Part shown: piece after piece, positions 46,262 to 54,957 of the stretch
Position numbering within the stretch: the stretch's first letter is position 1
Layout: each line of letters starts with the position of its first letter
DNA from: CAVSRC01 sp963781775
GTDB lineage: Bacteria > Pseudomonadota > Alphaproteobacteria > Rhizobiales > Kaistiaceae
NCBI GenBank assembly: GCA_963781775.1
Contig: CAWAHE010000013.1
Location: 84,874 to 148,873 of the forward strand
Length of the DNA stretch: 64,000 nt
Reading direction: 5' to 3'
The notes under the pieces: generated by a model
Database searches by the model: none
The model's input: the letters and a program-made list of their open reading frames with translations, nothing else
What the model was told of the DNA's origin: nothing
Position numbers and translations under genes: made by a program

Positions 46262-46702
46262 ATGCGACTTTCCAATGGATTTCGTGCGGCTCTCGTCGCA
46301 CTCATCGCCATGGTCGGTGCGAGCTTCGCGTCCACCGCCTGGGCCGATAGCGGCAGCATCCGCATCACCTTCGTCAAAGGCGGGTTCTTCGTCGGCGCGT
46401 CGGCCGGCAGCGGCACGCTGACCTTTCACGGCAAGACTTATCCGCTGGATATCGGCGGCGTCAGCGCCGGCCTCGTCTTCGGCGTCGCCAAGGCGACGTT
46501 CTCCGGCCGCGTGAGCCGCATCAGCCGTCCGTCCGACGTCGCGGGCGTCTATGGCGCAGCCGGTGCCGGCGCCGCGGGCGTCAAGGGCGCTGGAGCGATC
46601 GTGTTGACCAACGGCAAGGGCGCAGTGCTGGAACTGCAGGGCGGCCAGACCGGCGTGATGGTCAACGTGGATCTCAGCGGCATGGCGATCTCGCTGAAAT
46701 AG
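46262..46702 (+). CDS. Exported hypothetical protein
   Basis: 146 residues. Signal peptide MRLSNGFRAALVALIAMVGASFASTAWA, then a Gly-rich all-beta-looking mature part: IRITFVKGGFFVGASAGSGTLTFHGKTYPL and GGVSAGLVFGVAKATFSGRV. CAGGAGG precedes the ATG. The glycine/strand pattern resembles envelope proteins of alphaproteobacteria, but I do not recognise the family. Confidence 0.65.
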   Translation: MRLSNGFRAALVALIAMVGASFASTAWADSGSIRITFVKGGFFVGASAGSGTLTFHGKTYPLDIGGVSAGLVFGVAKATFSGRVSRISRPSDVAGVYGAAGAGAAGVKGAGAIVLTNGKGAVLELQGGQTGVMVNVDLSGMAISLK

Positions 46703-46778
46703 ATACGGCGCGTCCGTGTGGCGGGCGGCGGCAAACGGGTCTTCTGCCGCCGCCACCGGGAGCCGACGAGGGGAACGC

Positions 46779-47096
46779 ATGGCGACATCGAAATGGGCGC
46801 CGATGAAGACCGCTCCGCGCGACGGCAGCCTGGTGCTGGCGCGGGTGCGCGCCAGCGAGCAGGGTCCGGCGGAAATCGATGCCGTGCGATGGTCGGTGTC
46901 GGCGCGCTCGGGCGAGGAGGGATGGGTCGCCAACGATTCCGATCCGTTCGCGCGCGTCGCCTATGGCGAAGGCGAGCTTTCCGGCTGGTCGCCGCTTCCC
47001 ACCCAGCTTCCGCGCCTGCGCTCCGAGCGCATTGCCGCCGGCGATCCGCCGTCTGTATCAGACATGCCGGATGAGGCCGACGGCGGCGGGATTTGA
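46779..47096 (+). CDS. Small hypothetical protein
   Basis: 105 residues: W(A)PMKTAPRDGSLVLARVRAS near the start is a common phage/DUF551-like pattern, followed by DAVRWSV and EGELSGWSPLPTQLPRL. The ATG at 46779 has GAGGGGA upstream. The function is unknown; it is 76 bases after the previous gene. Confidence 0.55.
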   Translation: MATSKWAPMKTAPRDGSLVLARVRASEQGPAEIDAVRWSVSARSGEEGWVANDSDPFARVAYGEGELSGWSPLPTQLPRLRSERIAAGDPPSVSDMPDEADGGGI

Positions 47097-47275
47097 GGGG
47101 CAGTCGCAATCGTCGGGCGTGATGTTGCCGATGCCGCGCTCCTCGACCTGCCCGTTAGGCCCTCTTGCACCGGTGAACCGCTTCACAGACGCGGCCCCCC
47201 ATTTCGCTTAAGCCGCTGCATAGATGCTCCGGCCTTGGCCGGACGCGCACCATTTACCGCGCAGAGAGCAAACTC

Positions 47276-48130
47276 ATGCGTGCCGTTTCCAAAGATTTCG
47301 CCCGAGCGGCGCTCGTCTATGTGATTGCCATCGGACTAGCCGTCCTGATTGCAGCCTTCGCCGGCCGGATCGGCGAGGTCGCGGCGTTGGTGACGATGCT
47401 GACGCCGGCCGTCGCCGTCGTCATTGTAATGCTGACGGCCGGCGAGGCACGATCGCGTCCTGCCTGGCGCGGGCTCGGCCTCGTGCGCCTGGGGCTCCGC
47501 GGCTGGCCGCTCGCGATCCTGGTTCCGACGCTGCTTCTTCTGGCCAGCTATGCCGTCATCTGGGCGCTCGGCCTCGGCGCGCTGATGCCGCCCGCGTTCG
47601 CGTACGGCCTGCCGGCAACCCTTGTCCGCGCGGCTATCGGTTTTGCCATCGGCATGGTGCTGGCGATGGGTGAGGAGGTCGGCTGGCGCGGCTACATGCT
47701 GCCGCACCTTGCCGCCATCGGCCCGCTCCGCGCCATGCTGCTGGTTGGGTTCTTGCACGGCACGTGGCACCTGCCGCTGATCCTGATGACGCCCTACTAC
47801 CACTCCGACGGCAATCTGCTCGTCGTGGTGCCGCTCTTCCTGGTGACGCTGACGCTGGCTGGCGTCTTCTACGGCTGGCTGCGGCTGACCACGGGCAGCG
47901 TCTGGCCGGTGGTGATCGCCCACGCCGTTTTCAACGACGTCCTTAATGCGCTGGACGGCGTGACCGTCGCCAAAGTGCCGGGCGCGTTGGAATATGTTGG
48001 CGGTGAGAGCGGCGTTTTGGTCATCGCAGGGCTTGTGGCCATCGCGGTCTTTGTCGCGCGGCGCATCCGCACCGGCGAGGCGGTCGGGAAGGGTGGGCTG
48101 CTCGCGCCCTCTGCCACGGGATCGCGGTAA
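47276..48130 (+). CDS. CPBP-family intramembrane glutamic endopeptidase
   Basis: 284 residues, about eight hydrophobic segments. Active-site motifs: MGEEVGWRGYMLPHL near 125-139, LHGTWHLPLIL near 160 and VIAHAVFNDVLN near 210. A second copy of the family in the window but not close in sequence to the one at 27,986. The substrate is unknown. Confidence 0.87.
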   Translation: MRAVSKDFARAALVYVIAIGLAVLIAAFAGRIGEVAALVTMLTPAVAVVIVMLTAGEARSRPAWRGLGLVRLGLRGWPLAILVPTLLLLASYAVIWALGLGALMPPAFAYGLPATLVRAAIGFAIGMVLAMGEEVGWRGYMLPHLAAIGPLRAMLLVGFLHGTWHLPLILMTPYYHSDGNLLVVVPLFLVTLTLAGVFYGWLRLTTGSVWPVVIAHAVFNDVLNALDGVTVAKVPGALEYVGGESGVLVIAGLVAIAVFVARRIRTGEAVGKGGLLAPSATGSR

Positions 48131-48262
48131 CGCGGGGGCATGATCGCGTGAGGCGCGCCCGGATTCCCGCCTGCCTCCTCAGACAAGATCAGAACTTCGA
48201 TTGGTGCCGGAATGTCGGAGAAGACGGCGGCCGCCAGCCTGGTGCGGAAAAGCGCTGCGCGC

Positions 48263-48613
48263 TCATCCACGCCCGGCCTCCCATTCGGCACGCTGCTTCT
48301 TCGTCGCGATGGCGCGGAAGCGCCGCTCGAGATAGCCGCGCACCAGCGCCGGCGTCGCCCGGTCGAGGCGGGCCAGCACCATGGCGTGATTGCGATAGTG
48401 GTCGGTGATGTGGAAGAGCCGCGGATCGCTCTCGATCAGCATATCGCGCTCGTCGATGGAATCGAGATGCACGACGAGCGAGTTCTCCTCCTCGCGTATC
48501 CGGGTGAAGAACTTTTTGCCGATCCGCCAGGCGGGGTGCCCGTAGGCGGTGCTCTCGCAGGCGTTGGGGAAGGAGAGGGCGATGCGCGCCACCTCGGCGC
48601 GAGTGACGCTCAC
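48263..48613 (-). CDS. MmcQ/YjbR family DNA-binding-fold protein
   Basis: 116 residues: LSFPNACESTAYGHPAWRIGKKFFTRI near 12-38, LVVHLDSIDERDMLIESDPRLFHITDHYRNHAMVLARLD near 42-80. The family (CyaY-like YjbR) has a MmcQ DNA-binding fold. Its GTG start overlaps the last bases of the dehydrogenase stop (GTGA), so the two are coupled. Confidence 0.85.
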   Translation of the reverse strand: MSVTRAEVARIALSFPNACESTAYGHPAWRIGKKFFTRIREEENSLVVHLDSIDERDMLIESDPRLFHITDHYRNHAMVLARLDRATPALVRGYLERRFRAIATKKQRAEWEAGRG

Positions 48614-49392
48614 GCCGCGGTCCAGCCGCCATCCATGGAGAAGTTTGCGCCGGTCATGTTGCGCGCCGCGTCGGAGCACAGGAACACCGCCAGCCCTCCG
48701 ATCTCCTCGACTGAGACGAACTGCTTGGTCGGCTGGGCGGCGAGCAGCACGTCGCGCTTGACCTGCTCCTCGGTCAGCCCGCGCGCTTTCATCGTGTCCG
48801 GGATCTGCTTCTCGACCAGTGGGGTCCACACGTAGCCGGGAGAGATGGCGTTGACGGTGATGCCGTTCTCGGCGGTCTCCAGCGCCACCACCTTGGTCAG
48901 GCCGGCGATGCCATGCTTGGCGGCGACGTAGGCCGCCTTGAACGGCGAGGCGACCAGCGCGTGGGCGCTCGCCGTCATGATGATGCGGCCCCAGCCCTTG
49001 GCGCGCATCTTCGGCAAAGCGACGCGGATGCAGTGGAAGGCGGAGGACAGGTTGATGGCGATGATCGCATTCCACTTGTCGATGGGGAACTCGTCCACCG
49101 GCGCGACGTGCTGGATACCGGCATTGGGGACCAGCACGTCGATGGCGCCGAACTCCTTCTCGGCGTCGGCAACCATGGCGGCGATCTCGTCCGGCTTGGT
49201 CATGTCGGCGGCGGAGTAGCGCACCTCGACGCCCATGGAATTGGAGAGCTCGGTGCGGGTCAACTCGATCGCCTTGGCGTCGCCGAAGCCATTGAGCACG
49301 ATGTTGGCGCCTTCGTGGGCGAGCGCGGTTGCGATCCCGAGGCCGATCCCCGAGGTCGACCCGGTGATGAGTGCGGTTTTTCCCTTGAGCAT
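48610..49392 (-). CDS. bdhA: 3-hydroxybutyrate dehydrogenase (SDR)
   Basis: 260 residues. NAD site ALITGSTSGIGLGIA at 7-21, VPNAGIQHVAPVDEFPIDKW near 90, the catalytic Ser and Tyr-x-x-x-Lys in MTASAHALVASPFKAAYVAAKHG near 140-160, and ISPGYVWTPLVEKQI near 185, the classic (R)-3-hydroxybutyrate dehydrogenase sequence set. It links acetoacetate to PHB or ketone use. The start ATG at 49392 has GAGGAAAC upstream. Confidence 0.9.
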   Translation of the reverse strand: MLKGKTALITGSTSGIGLGIATALAHEGANIVLNGFGDAKAIELTRTELSNSMGVEVRYSAADMTKPDEIAAMVADAEKEFGAIDVLVPNAGIQHVAPVDEFPIDKWNAIIAINLSSAFHCIRVALPKMRAKGWGRIIMTASAHALVASPFKAAYVAAKHGIAGLTKVVALETAENGITVNAISPGYVWTPLVEKQIPDTMKARGLTEEQVKRDVLLAAQPTKQFVSVEEIGGLAVFLCSDAARNMTGANFSMDGGWTAA

Positions 49393-49544
49393 CGGCCGTT
49401 TCCTCGTGTTTATCCGCGTCCGCCCTATATATTGCATCGCAGCATCGGCCGGAACCGCCTGTGGCGTTTCGCGCCGGCAGGCAAGCAATGATAGAACGTC
49501 CGCCATATCAGAGGCGAGGAGCGGCGGCGCCGCCCGGGACCGAG

Positions 49545-50039
49545 ATGAACCACGTCAGCCCAGTGCTGGAACATCGCGAGCACGACCACGCGCGGTGCGC
49601 GGCGGAGGCGCTTGAGCACGCCGAGGCGATCTGTCAGCGCGAGGGGCTCCGCCTGACCGCCCAGCGCCGCCAAGTGCTTGAAGCGCTTTTGGAAAATCAC
49701 GTGCCCGCATCCGCCTATGACGTCATCGACCGGCTCGGCGCCGACGGAAAACGGCCGGCGCCGGTGTCCGTGTACAGGGCTCTCAGTTTTCTCGTCGATC
49801 ATAATTTCGCCCACCGGATCGAGTCGAAAAACGCTTACGTCGCCTGCGATCGCGGCGACGATTGCACGCCGGGCGCGACGCTTTTCCTGATCTGCGACAA
49901 TTGCGGGGCGGCGGGCGAGGCGCCGTCGGAGGCGCTCGGGCGATTGGTCAACGGGGAGACGGAACGGCGCGGATTCCTGCCAAGATTGCGCGTGCTGGAG
50001 GTGCGGGGACTATGTGCACGGTGCCAGAATCATGGCTGA
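49545..50039 (+). CDS. Fur-family regulator (Zur-like)
   Basis: 164 residues. Winged helix RLTAQRRQVLEALLENHVPASAYDVIDRLG near 30-60, VSVYRALSFLVDHNFAHRIESKNAYVACDRG near 70-100, and a C-terminal CDNCG ... CARC zinc pair. The start among ATGs at 49488 and 49545 is uncertain; the second is preferred. The Cys-rich C-terminus and the absence of a HHHDH motif favour a Zur over a Fur. It overlaps ispG by eight bases (ATGGCTGA). Confidence 0.83.
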   Translation: MNHVSPVLEHREHDHARCAAEALEHAEAICQREGLRLTAQRRQVLEALLENHVPASAYDVIDRLGADGKRPAPVSVYRALSFLVDHNFAHRIESKNAYVACDRGDDCTPGATLFLICDNCGAAGEAPSEALGRLVNGETERRGFLPRLRVLEVRGLCARCQNHG

Positions 50040-51306
50040 ACTGCTGACGGAACCGCTTGCACGCCGCCGAACGGTAGCGGTCATGGTCGGCCGCGTGCAG
50101 GTCGGCGGCGACGCGCCGGTGGTCGTCCAGTCGATGACCAACACCGATACCGCCGACATCGATTCGACCGTCGCCCAGGTCGCGGCGCTGGCGCGGGCCG
50201 GGTCGGAACTCGTGCGCATCACGGTCGACCGCGCCGAATCGGCGGCGGCGGTGCCGCACATCCGCGACAGGCTCCGCGCGCGCAACATCGACGTGCCGCT
50301 GATCGGCGATTTTCACTATATCGGCCACACGCTGCTGACCGAGCATCCGGCCTGCGCCGAGGCGCTCGACAAGTACCGCATCAACCCGGGCAATGTCGGC
50401 TTCGGCGAGAAGCGCGATCGCCAGTTCGCGACCATGATCGAGATGGCGCTGAAATACGACAAGCCGGTGAGGATCGGCGTCAACTGGGGCTCGCTCGACC
50501 AGGCGCTGCTGACCCGCATGATGGACGACAACGCGTCGTCGCCCGCGCCGGTGTCGGCGGCGGAGGTGACGCGCCGGGCGATCGTCGCCTCGGCGATGCT
50601 GTCGGCGGAGGCGGCGGAGACAATCGGCCTCGGCCGCGACAAGATCATCCTGTCGGCCAAGGTCAGCCAGGTGCAGGATCTGGTCGCGGTCTATGCGGCG
50701 CTCGCAGAGCGCTCCGACCACGCGCTGCATCTCGGGCTCACCGAAGCCGGCATGGGCTCCAAGGGCATCGTCGCCTCGTCGGCCGCGATGGCGCTGCTGC
50801 TGCAACAGGGGATCGGCGACACGATCCGCATCTCGCTGACGCCGGAGCCGAATGGCGACCGCACGCGCGAGGTGACGGTGGCGCAGGAACTCTTGCAGAC
50901 GATGGGCTTCCGCGCCTTCGTGCCGGTGGTGGCGGCGTGCCCGGGCTGCGGGCGCACGACCTCGACCGTGTTCCAGGAACTCGCCCGCCGCATCGAGGAC
51001 GATCTCCGCGACGCCATGCCGGTGTGGCGCGAGAAATATCCCGGCGTCGAGGCGCTCAAGGTCGCGGTGATGGGCTGCATCGTCAACGGCCCCGGCGAAT
51101 CGAAGCACGCCGACATCGGCATCTCGCTGCCCGGCACCGGCGAGCAGCCGGCGGCGCCGGTGTTCATCGACGGCAAGAAGGCGGTGACGCTGCGCGGCGC
51201 GACGCTCGCCGACGATTTCCGCGCGCTGGTCAACGACTATGTCGAGAAGCGCTTCGGCCCCCATGCCGCCACGGGCGCACGCGCGCCCGCCGACGCGGCG
51301 GAATAG
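50032..51306 (+). CDS. ispG: 4-hydroxy-3-methylbut-2-enyl diphosphate synthase
   Basis: Iron-sulfur enzyme of the MEP isoprenoid pathway (GcpE). 424 residues from the ATG at 50032. VQSMTNTDTADIDSTVAQVAAL near 25, PGNVGFGEKRDRQ near 115, GLTEAGMGSKGIVASSAAMALLLQQGIGDTIRISLT near 240, and the two Cys clusters CPGCGRTTS near 308 and GCIVNGPGES near 352. A GTG at 50014 could start it earlier. It overlaps the Zur-like gene, so both are translated from one message. Confidence 0.95.
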   Translation: MAELLTEPLARRRTVAVMVGRVQVGGDAPVVVQSMTNTDTADIDSTVAQVAALARAGSELVRITVDRAESAAAVPHIRDRLRARNIDVPLIGDFHYIGHTLLTEHPACAEALDKYRINPGNVGFGEKRDRQFATMIEMALKYDKPVRIGVNWGSLDQALLTRMMDDNASSPAPVSAAEVTRRAIVASAMLSAEAAETIGLGRDKIILSAKVSQVQDLVAVYAALAERSDHALHLGLTEAGMGSKGIVASSAAMALLLQQGIGDTIRISLTPEPNGDRTREVTVAQELLQTMGFRAFVPVVAACPGCGRTTSTVFQELARRIEDDLRDAMPVWREKYPGVEALKVAVMGCIVNGPGESKHADIGISLPGTGEQPAAPVFIDGKKAVTLRGATLADDFRALVNDYVEKRFGPHAATGARAPADAAE

Positions 51307-51421
51307 CCATCCATCCGGCACTCCGGCCACGGCCGGACATGCGCGCTGCCGGCAGGCCCGGGAACCAAGCGTGCCCGTGAACGGTTGTCAGCCCGAGGGG
51401 GGCTGAACCGGAGCGCCGACG

Positions 51422-51961
51422 ATGCGCGCATCATCTCGTTACGGGGCCGTGATTGGCGGAATTCTGCTGTTTTCGACGGCGGCTCTGGCGCAATCCCCCG
51501 ACCACCTCACCGACCGCCAAGGGCGGGCCGTCTATGTGCTCGCCGGCGGCGCGGCCTGCGACGCCGACTGCGCGCTGCTGTGGCCGCCGGTGCCGGCACG
51601 GGCGTTCCGGGCCGCGGCCGGGGCGGATGCCGGGCTCGTCGGCGCGCTTGCCCTTCCCGACGGAACGCGCGAGGCGACCTATGCCGGCAAGCCGCTCCGC
51701 TACTTCGCCGAAGACGTCGCGGCCGGCGATACCAACGGCCATCGCTTCCGCGAGTTCGGCAAGGTCGGATATCTGGTTGCCCTTTCAGGCCGCGAAGTCG
51801 GCGGCCGTGTGACCACCGCCGACTACGCAGACGACGATGCGTGCGGCTGCGGCGACGCGCCGGCGACGCTGCAATCGCGCTTCGCGATCGCCTTCGCCGC
51901 GCCGGAGCGTCCGGCTCTCAGCAGCCAGGTTATTCGCGCGGCGGCCGAGGATCGGTCGTAG
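51422..51961 (+). CDS. Exported secreted-repeat (PF03640-like) protein
   Basis: 179 residues. Signal peptide MRASSRYGAVIGGILLFSTAALAQ, then repeats of the secreted repeat of unknown function: LTDRQGRAVYVLAGGAACDADCALLWPP, and EATYAGKPLRYFAEDVAAGDTNGHRF, each with the Y-x4-D/W pattern. Cys-Asp-Ala-Asp-Cys could form a disulfide. Its 3' end is duplicated 130 bases downstream. Confidence 0.7.
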   Translation: MRASSRYGAVIGGILLFSTAALAQSPDHLTDRQGRAVYVLAGGAACDADCALLWPPVPARAFRAAAGADAGLVGALALPDGTREATYAGKPLRYFAEDVAAGDTNGHRFREFGKVGYLVALSGREVGGRVTTADYADDDACGCGDAPATLQSRFAIAFAAPERPALSSQVIRAAAEDRS

Positions 51962-52095
51962 CGCGGGCGCGGTTCCTTCATCGACGGCAAGAAGGCGGTG
52001 ACGCTCTCGCGGGGCGACGCTCGCCGACGACTTCCGCGCGCTGGTCAACGACTACGTGGCTATTCGGGCGGCGGCCGAGGATCGGTCATAGCGCG
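51931..52095 (+). repeat. 130-bp-offset direct repeat with copy of an ispG segment
   Basis: A 35-base stretch with two mismatches (51931-51965 and 52061-52095) repeats the last codons of the secreted-repeat gene. Between them, 51977-52054 is a near copy of 51163-51239 within ispG (TTCATCGACGGCAAG onward), with one base inserted and a few changes. Together it looks like a duplication that joined an ispG scrap to a copy of the neighbouring gene's end. It is non-coding as it stands. Confidence 0.75.
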
Positions 52096-52233
52096 TGGGC
52101 CGGTAGCCCCTAGGCGCGATTGTGATCGCGCCGAAGCGGTTGGCGCCACTGCGGGGGCCAGGGTGGTTGGAGGGGCGGGGGCTCAGACGCTTACCTCGGT
52201 TTCGTGGTGCGACACCTGATCCTTAATACGGGC
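52096..52233. other. Intergenic segment before the OLD-type gene's end
   Basis: No gene seen. GC-rich sequence changes to AT-rich at about 52,210, the 3' end of the OLD-family gene on the minus strand. Confidence 0.5.
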
Positions 52234-54062
52234 TTATTGGCTGGCCTTTGATAGGCCAGCAACAAGATCTGCTATCTCAACGAGTTTCTTTCGGGTCTCG
52301 GGGTCGAGGGCATCTTTTTTCAATTCGCCCTTCGATACCTTCATCCAAAATCGATACGCAAGCACCGGCTTTGAGACCGTTGGCCCTTTTACGTATTCGG
52401 AATTTGAATCACCAATGTCTATCTTTTCGTCGCCCAATAATATTTTTGCGAAATCCTTCTTACTAAAAATGTCCTCAATTCCGCGGCAACCTGGCAGCTT
52501 CAGAGCTCTTTTTTTGGTCGCGTCTTCTTCGTCCCCGAACATGTTCTTCTTGATTTTGTTGTACACTGACCGTCCCATTTGGTCGTCGTCCAGAACAATC
52601 GCGAAACCGAGCCCCCATCCGAGGAACATGTTTGCTATCGACTCGACGTTCGTTGCTCCCGTTGCTGCAATGAAATGAGCTTCCTCCTTGCGGCCAAGGA
52701 GCTTCCAGATTGCCATAAAATAGTACGCGCCACTCATCTCCTCCAAAATGACGTTGTTTTCTTTTCGGATGACCTGCTGCTGGGAAAAGTCAGCGCCCAT
52801 CGCAACAAGCAGAGGGGAGAGCGTATCCCTTGATGCGGCACCGAGTTGATGAGCAGGGATTACTCGAGTTGGGCTATCGCCCGCTTCACCATCTCGTTGC
52901 ACGGCAAGGATTTGGTACGCCTTGTCGTACTCGATAAGGTGTGGGCTATGCGTGGAGTACACAATCGGGAGATGTTCGCTCAACTGGTTGATCAAGCGTA
53001 GCACGTCCTCTTGCGCTTTGGAGTGTAGATTTGCGCCGGGCTCGTCGAGCAAGAAGACACGACGTTCACGTATCTTTTCAGACGCCTTTAGCTGGACGTA
53101 GAACGATATGAACCATCGAACCCCATGGCTTCTTTGCTTGAGGTAAAGTTTGTGGTGCCCGTCGGAAATCCAAAAAACAAGATGCGGCAGGCCGCTCTTT
53201 GGCCCTTGACCGTAGTTCTCAATGCTACACTCCAATTGAAGGCGCTCGGTTTTTCCAATCGTTTGCTTCCAAAATTTCAAGAAATCGGTCGTGACCTCTT
53301 GATTCGCTCGGCGCAAGACATTTTCGCGCTTGCGCGCGTCGCCGTGAACCAGATCATCGAGGTCGATATTTGCTGCATTTAAGAAATTGGTCGCGGCTTG
53401 AGCACCGTCGCCGGTGAGCGTCGAATGTCCTTCTTTCTCGATGATATCGACGCGGTCGGGCAAGAGACCGGATGCTTGATCGAAGAGCGTCACAAGGGGT
53501 GCTGCGTCAACGATTGCGGTTGCAATATCCTTGGACGAGAGAATTAGCGGAGCTGGAGGAGGCAAACTCTCTTCCGGGGCTTCGTTCTTCTGCTCTGCGG
53601 TTGAATCTGCTTTGGTGGAAGTTTGTCCATCGGTCTCTGGTGAGGGGTCTGGTTTAGAGGCGTCCTCTTCTTGATTCGGGTTGGGCTCGTTTGTTGGTTT
53701 CTCTTCTTTTGCACCTTGGTCGGGAATTCGTGAGGTGGCTGCCAGTAACTCTTTGAGATCTTCGCTCTCAATGTCCACAATGCAAGTTAGCTTCGTTTGC
53801 TTGCCGCTTGTCGTCTGCTCCCAGCGGAACGCCACATCCAACTTACCGCTCTTGTGCCGAAGGTAGTCGCGAAACGCTTCGAGTTGCTTCTTGTCGAAAC
53901 CATCTCCAAGGTACTCTTCGACTTCGTCCGTAGATGTCGTTACCCCGACGAGAATCTTCTGGAAGTGGTGCCTCAATCCGGCAATCGTCCTCAGTGATGT
54001 TCCTACCGCTGAAGGTTTTGGATAAGGCTTCGAGAATAGAAGTCTTCCCGCTTTCGTTTTGA
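52234..54062 (-). pseudogene. OLD-family ATPase/TOPRIM nuclease, cut by IS3 and frameshifted
   Basis: About 609 codons remain. In reading order: the Walker A NESGKTSILEALSKTF at 54,058-54,010 (one frame), then after a break near 53,945 (a CCCC run, GGGG on this strand) GVTTSTDEVEEYLG in the next frame. A Glu/Asp/Pro-rich linker follows, then the Walker B FLLDEPGANLH, the switch STHSPHLIE, and a TOPRIM part with ILEEMSGAYYF and VLDDDQMGR. The family cleaves DNA in phage defence (OLD, and GajA of Gabija). The IS3 boundary at 54,063 removes the first ~35 codons just before the Walker A Gln. Lower GC than its neighbours suggests transfer. Confidence 0.8.
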
Positions 54063-54953
54063 TGACCTGCCACTGAAGTTTCATCCAGCGGCGACTAGAG
54101 CCTCGGCCGGTTTTGCGCCTGTCGGCGCGGTGAGCTGTTCGGCATAGGCCTCCGGCGTTTTGTAGCCAAGTGCGGAGTGCGGCCGTGCCGTGTTGTAGTC
54201 GGCGACCCATGCGCCGATGAGCTGGCGGGTTTGATCGAGATCGATGAACAGGGTCTCGTTGAGGAGCTCGTCGCGCATCCGGCCGTTGAAGCTCTCGACG
54301 AAGCCGTTCTGCATCGGCTTTCCGGGCGCGATGTAGTGCCAATCGACCTGATGATCGACTGCCCAACCCAGGATCGCGTTCGAGGTGAACTCGGTGCCGT
54401 TGTCACTGACGACCATTCTTGGCTTGCCGCGGGTCTCGATGAGCATCGTCAGCTCGCGGGCGACCCGTATACCCGAGATCGAGGTGTCGGGGATCGCCGC
54501 CAGGCACTCACGGGTTACATCGTCGACGATGTTGAGGATGCGGAAGCGCCGGCCAAGCGCGAACTGGTCATGGACGAAGTCGAGCGACCAGCGCACGTTG
54601 ACCTTGGCCTCGACCAGGATCGGAGCACGGCTTCCCACCGCCCGCCTCCGGGCTCTGCGCTTGCGGACTGTCAGCCCTTCCTCCCGGTAGAGCCGATAGA
54701 TGCGATTGACGCCGGACGGCTCGCCCTCCCGCCGCAGCAGGATGAACAGCCGCCGGTAGCCGAACCGCCGGCGCTGATTGGCAAGCTCGCGCAGGCGGGC
54801 GCGCAGATCCGTCTCGGGTGGTCGGCGTGAGCGATAGCGGATCATCGTTCGATCGGCGGCAATGAGGGTACAGGCCCGGCGCTCGCTCATCTCCAACGCA
54901 CCGCAGAGATGAGCGACAGCCTCGCGCTTGGCGGCGGGCCCTACCATTTTTTT
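54063..54953 (-). mobile_element. IS3-family insertion sequence, truncated on its orfA side
   Basis: One outer end appears to be TGACCTGCCACTGAAG at 54063, where it meets the OLD gene. The other end is lost: the orfB reading frame runs back to a TTTTTTT tract (A7 on the coding strand, where IS3 elements usually place the orfA-orfB frameshift), beyond which the sequence is AT-rich and unrelated. orfA and the left inverted repeat are absent. Confidence 0.8.
54081..54947 (-). CDS. IS3-family transposase orfB
   Basis: 288 residues from the ATG at 54947 (MVGPAAKREAVAHL). DDE catalytic residues: WSLDFVHDQF, VVSDNGTEFTS and the Glu in QNGFVESFNGRMRDELLNE, then RPHSALGYKTPEAYA at the end. Complete for orfB alone. 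It would normally be made as an orfA-orfB fusion by a -1 frameshift; orfA is missing here, so it is probably inactive. Confidence 0.9.
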   Translation of the reverse strand: MVGPAAKREAVAHLCGALEMSERRACTLIAADRTMIRYRSRRPPETDLRARLRELANQRRRFGYRRLFILLRREGEPSGVNRIYRLYREEGLTVRKRRARRRAVGSRAPILVEAKVNVRWSLDFVHDQFALGRRFRILNIVDDVTRECLAAIPDTSISGIRVARELTMLIETRGKPRMVVSDNGTEFTSNAILGWAVDHQVDWHYIAPGKPMQNGFVESFNGRMRDELLNETLFIDLDQTRQLIGAWVADYNTARPHSALGYKTPEAYAEQLTAPTGAKPAEALVAAG

Positions 54954-54957
54954 GTGA

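Noticed and set aside
54063..54366. N-terminal extension of the OLD-like gene through the IS3 element
   Set aside because: It is the antisense-like frame of the transposase; the true N-terminus was removed at 54,063.
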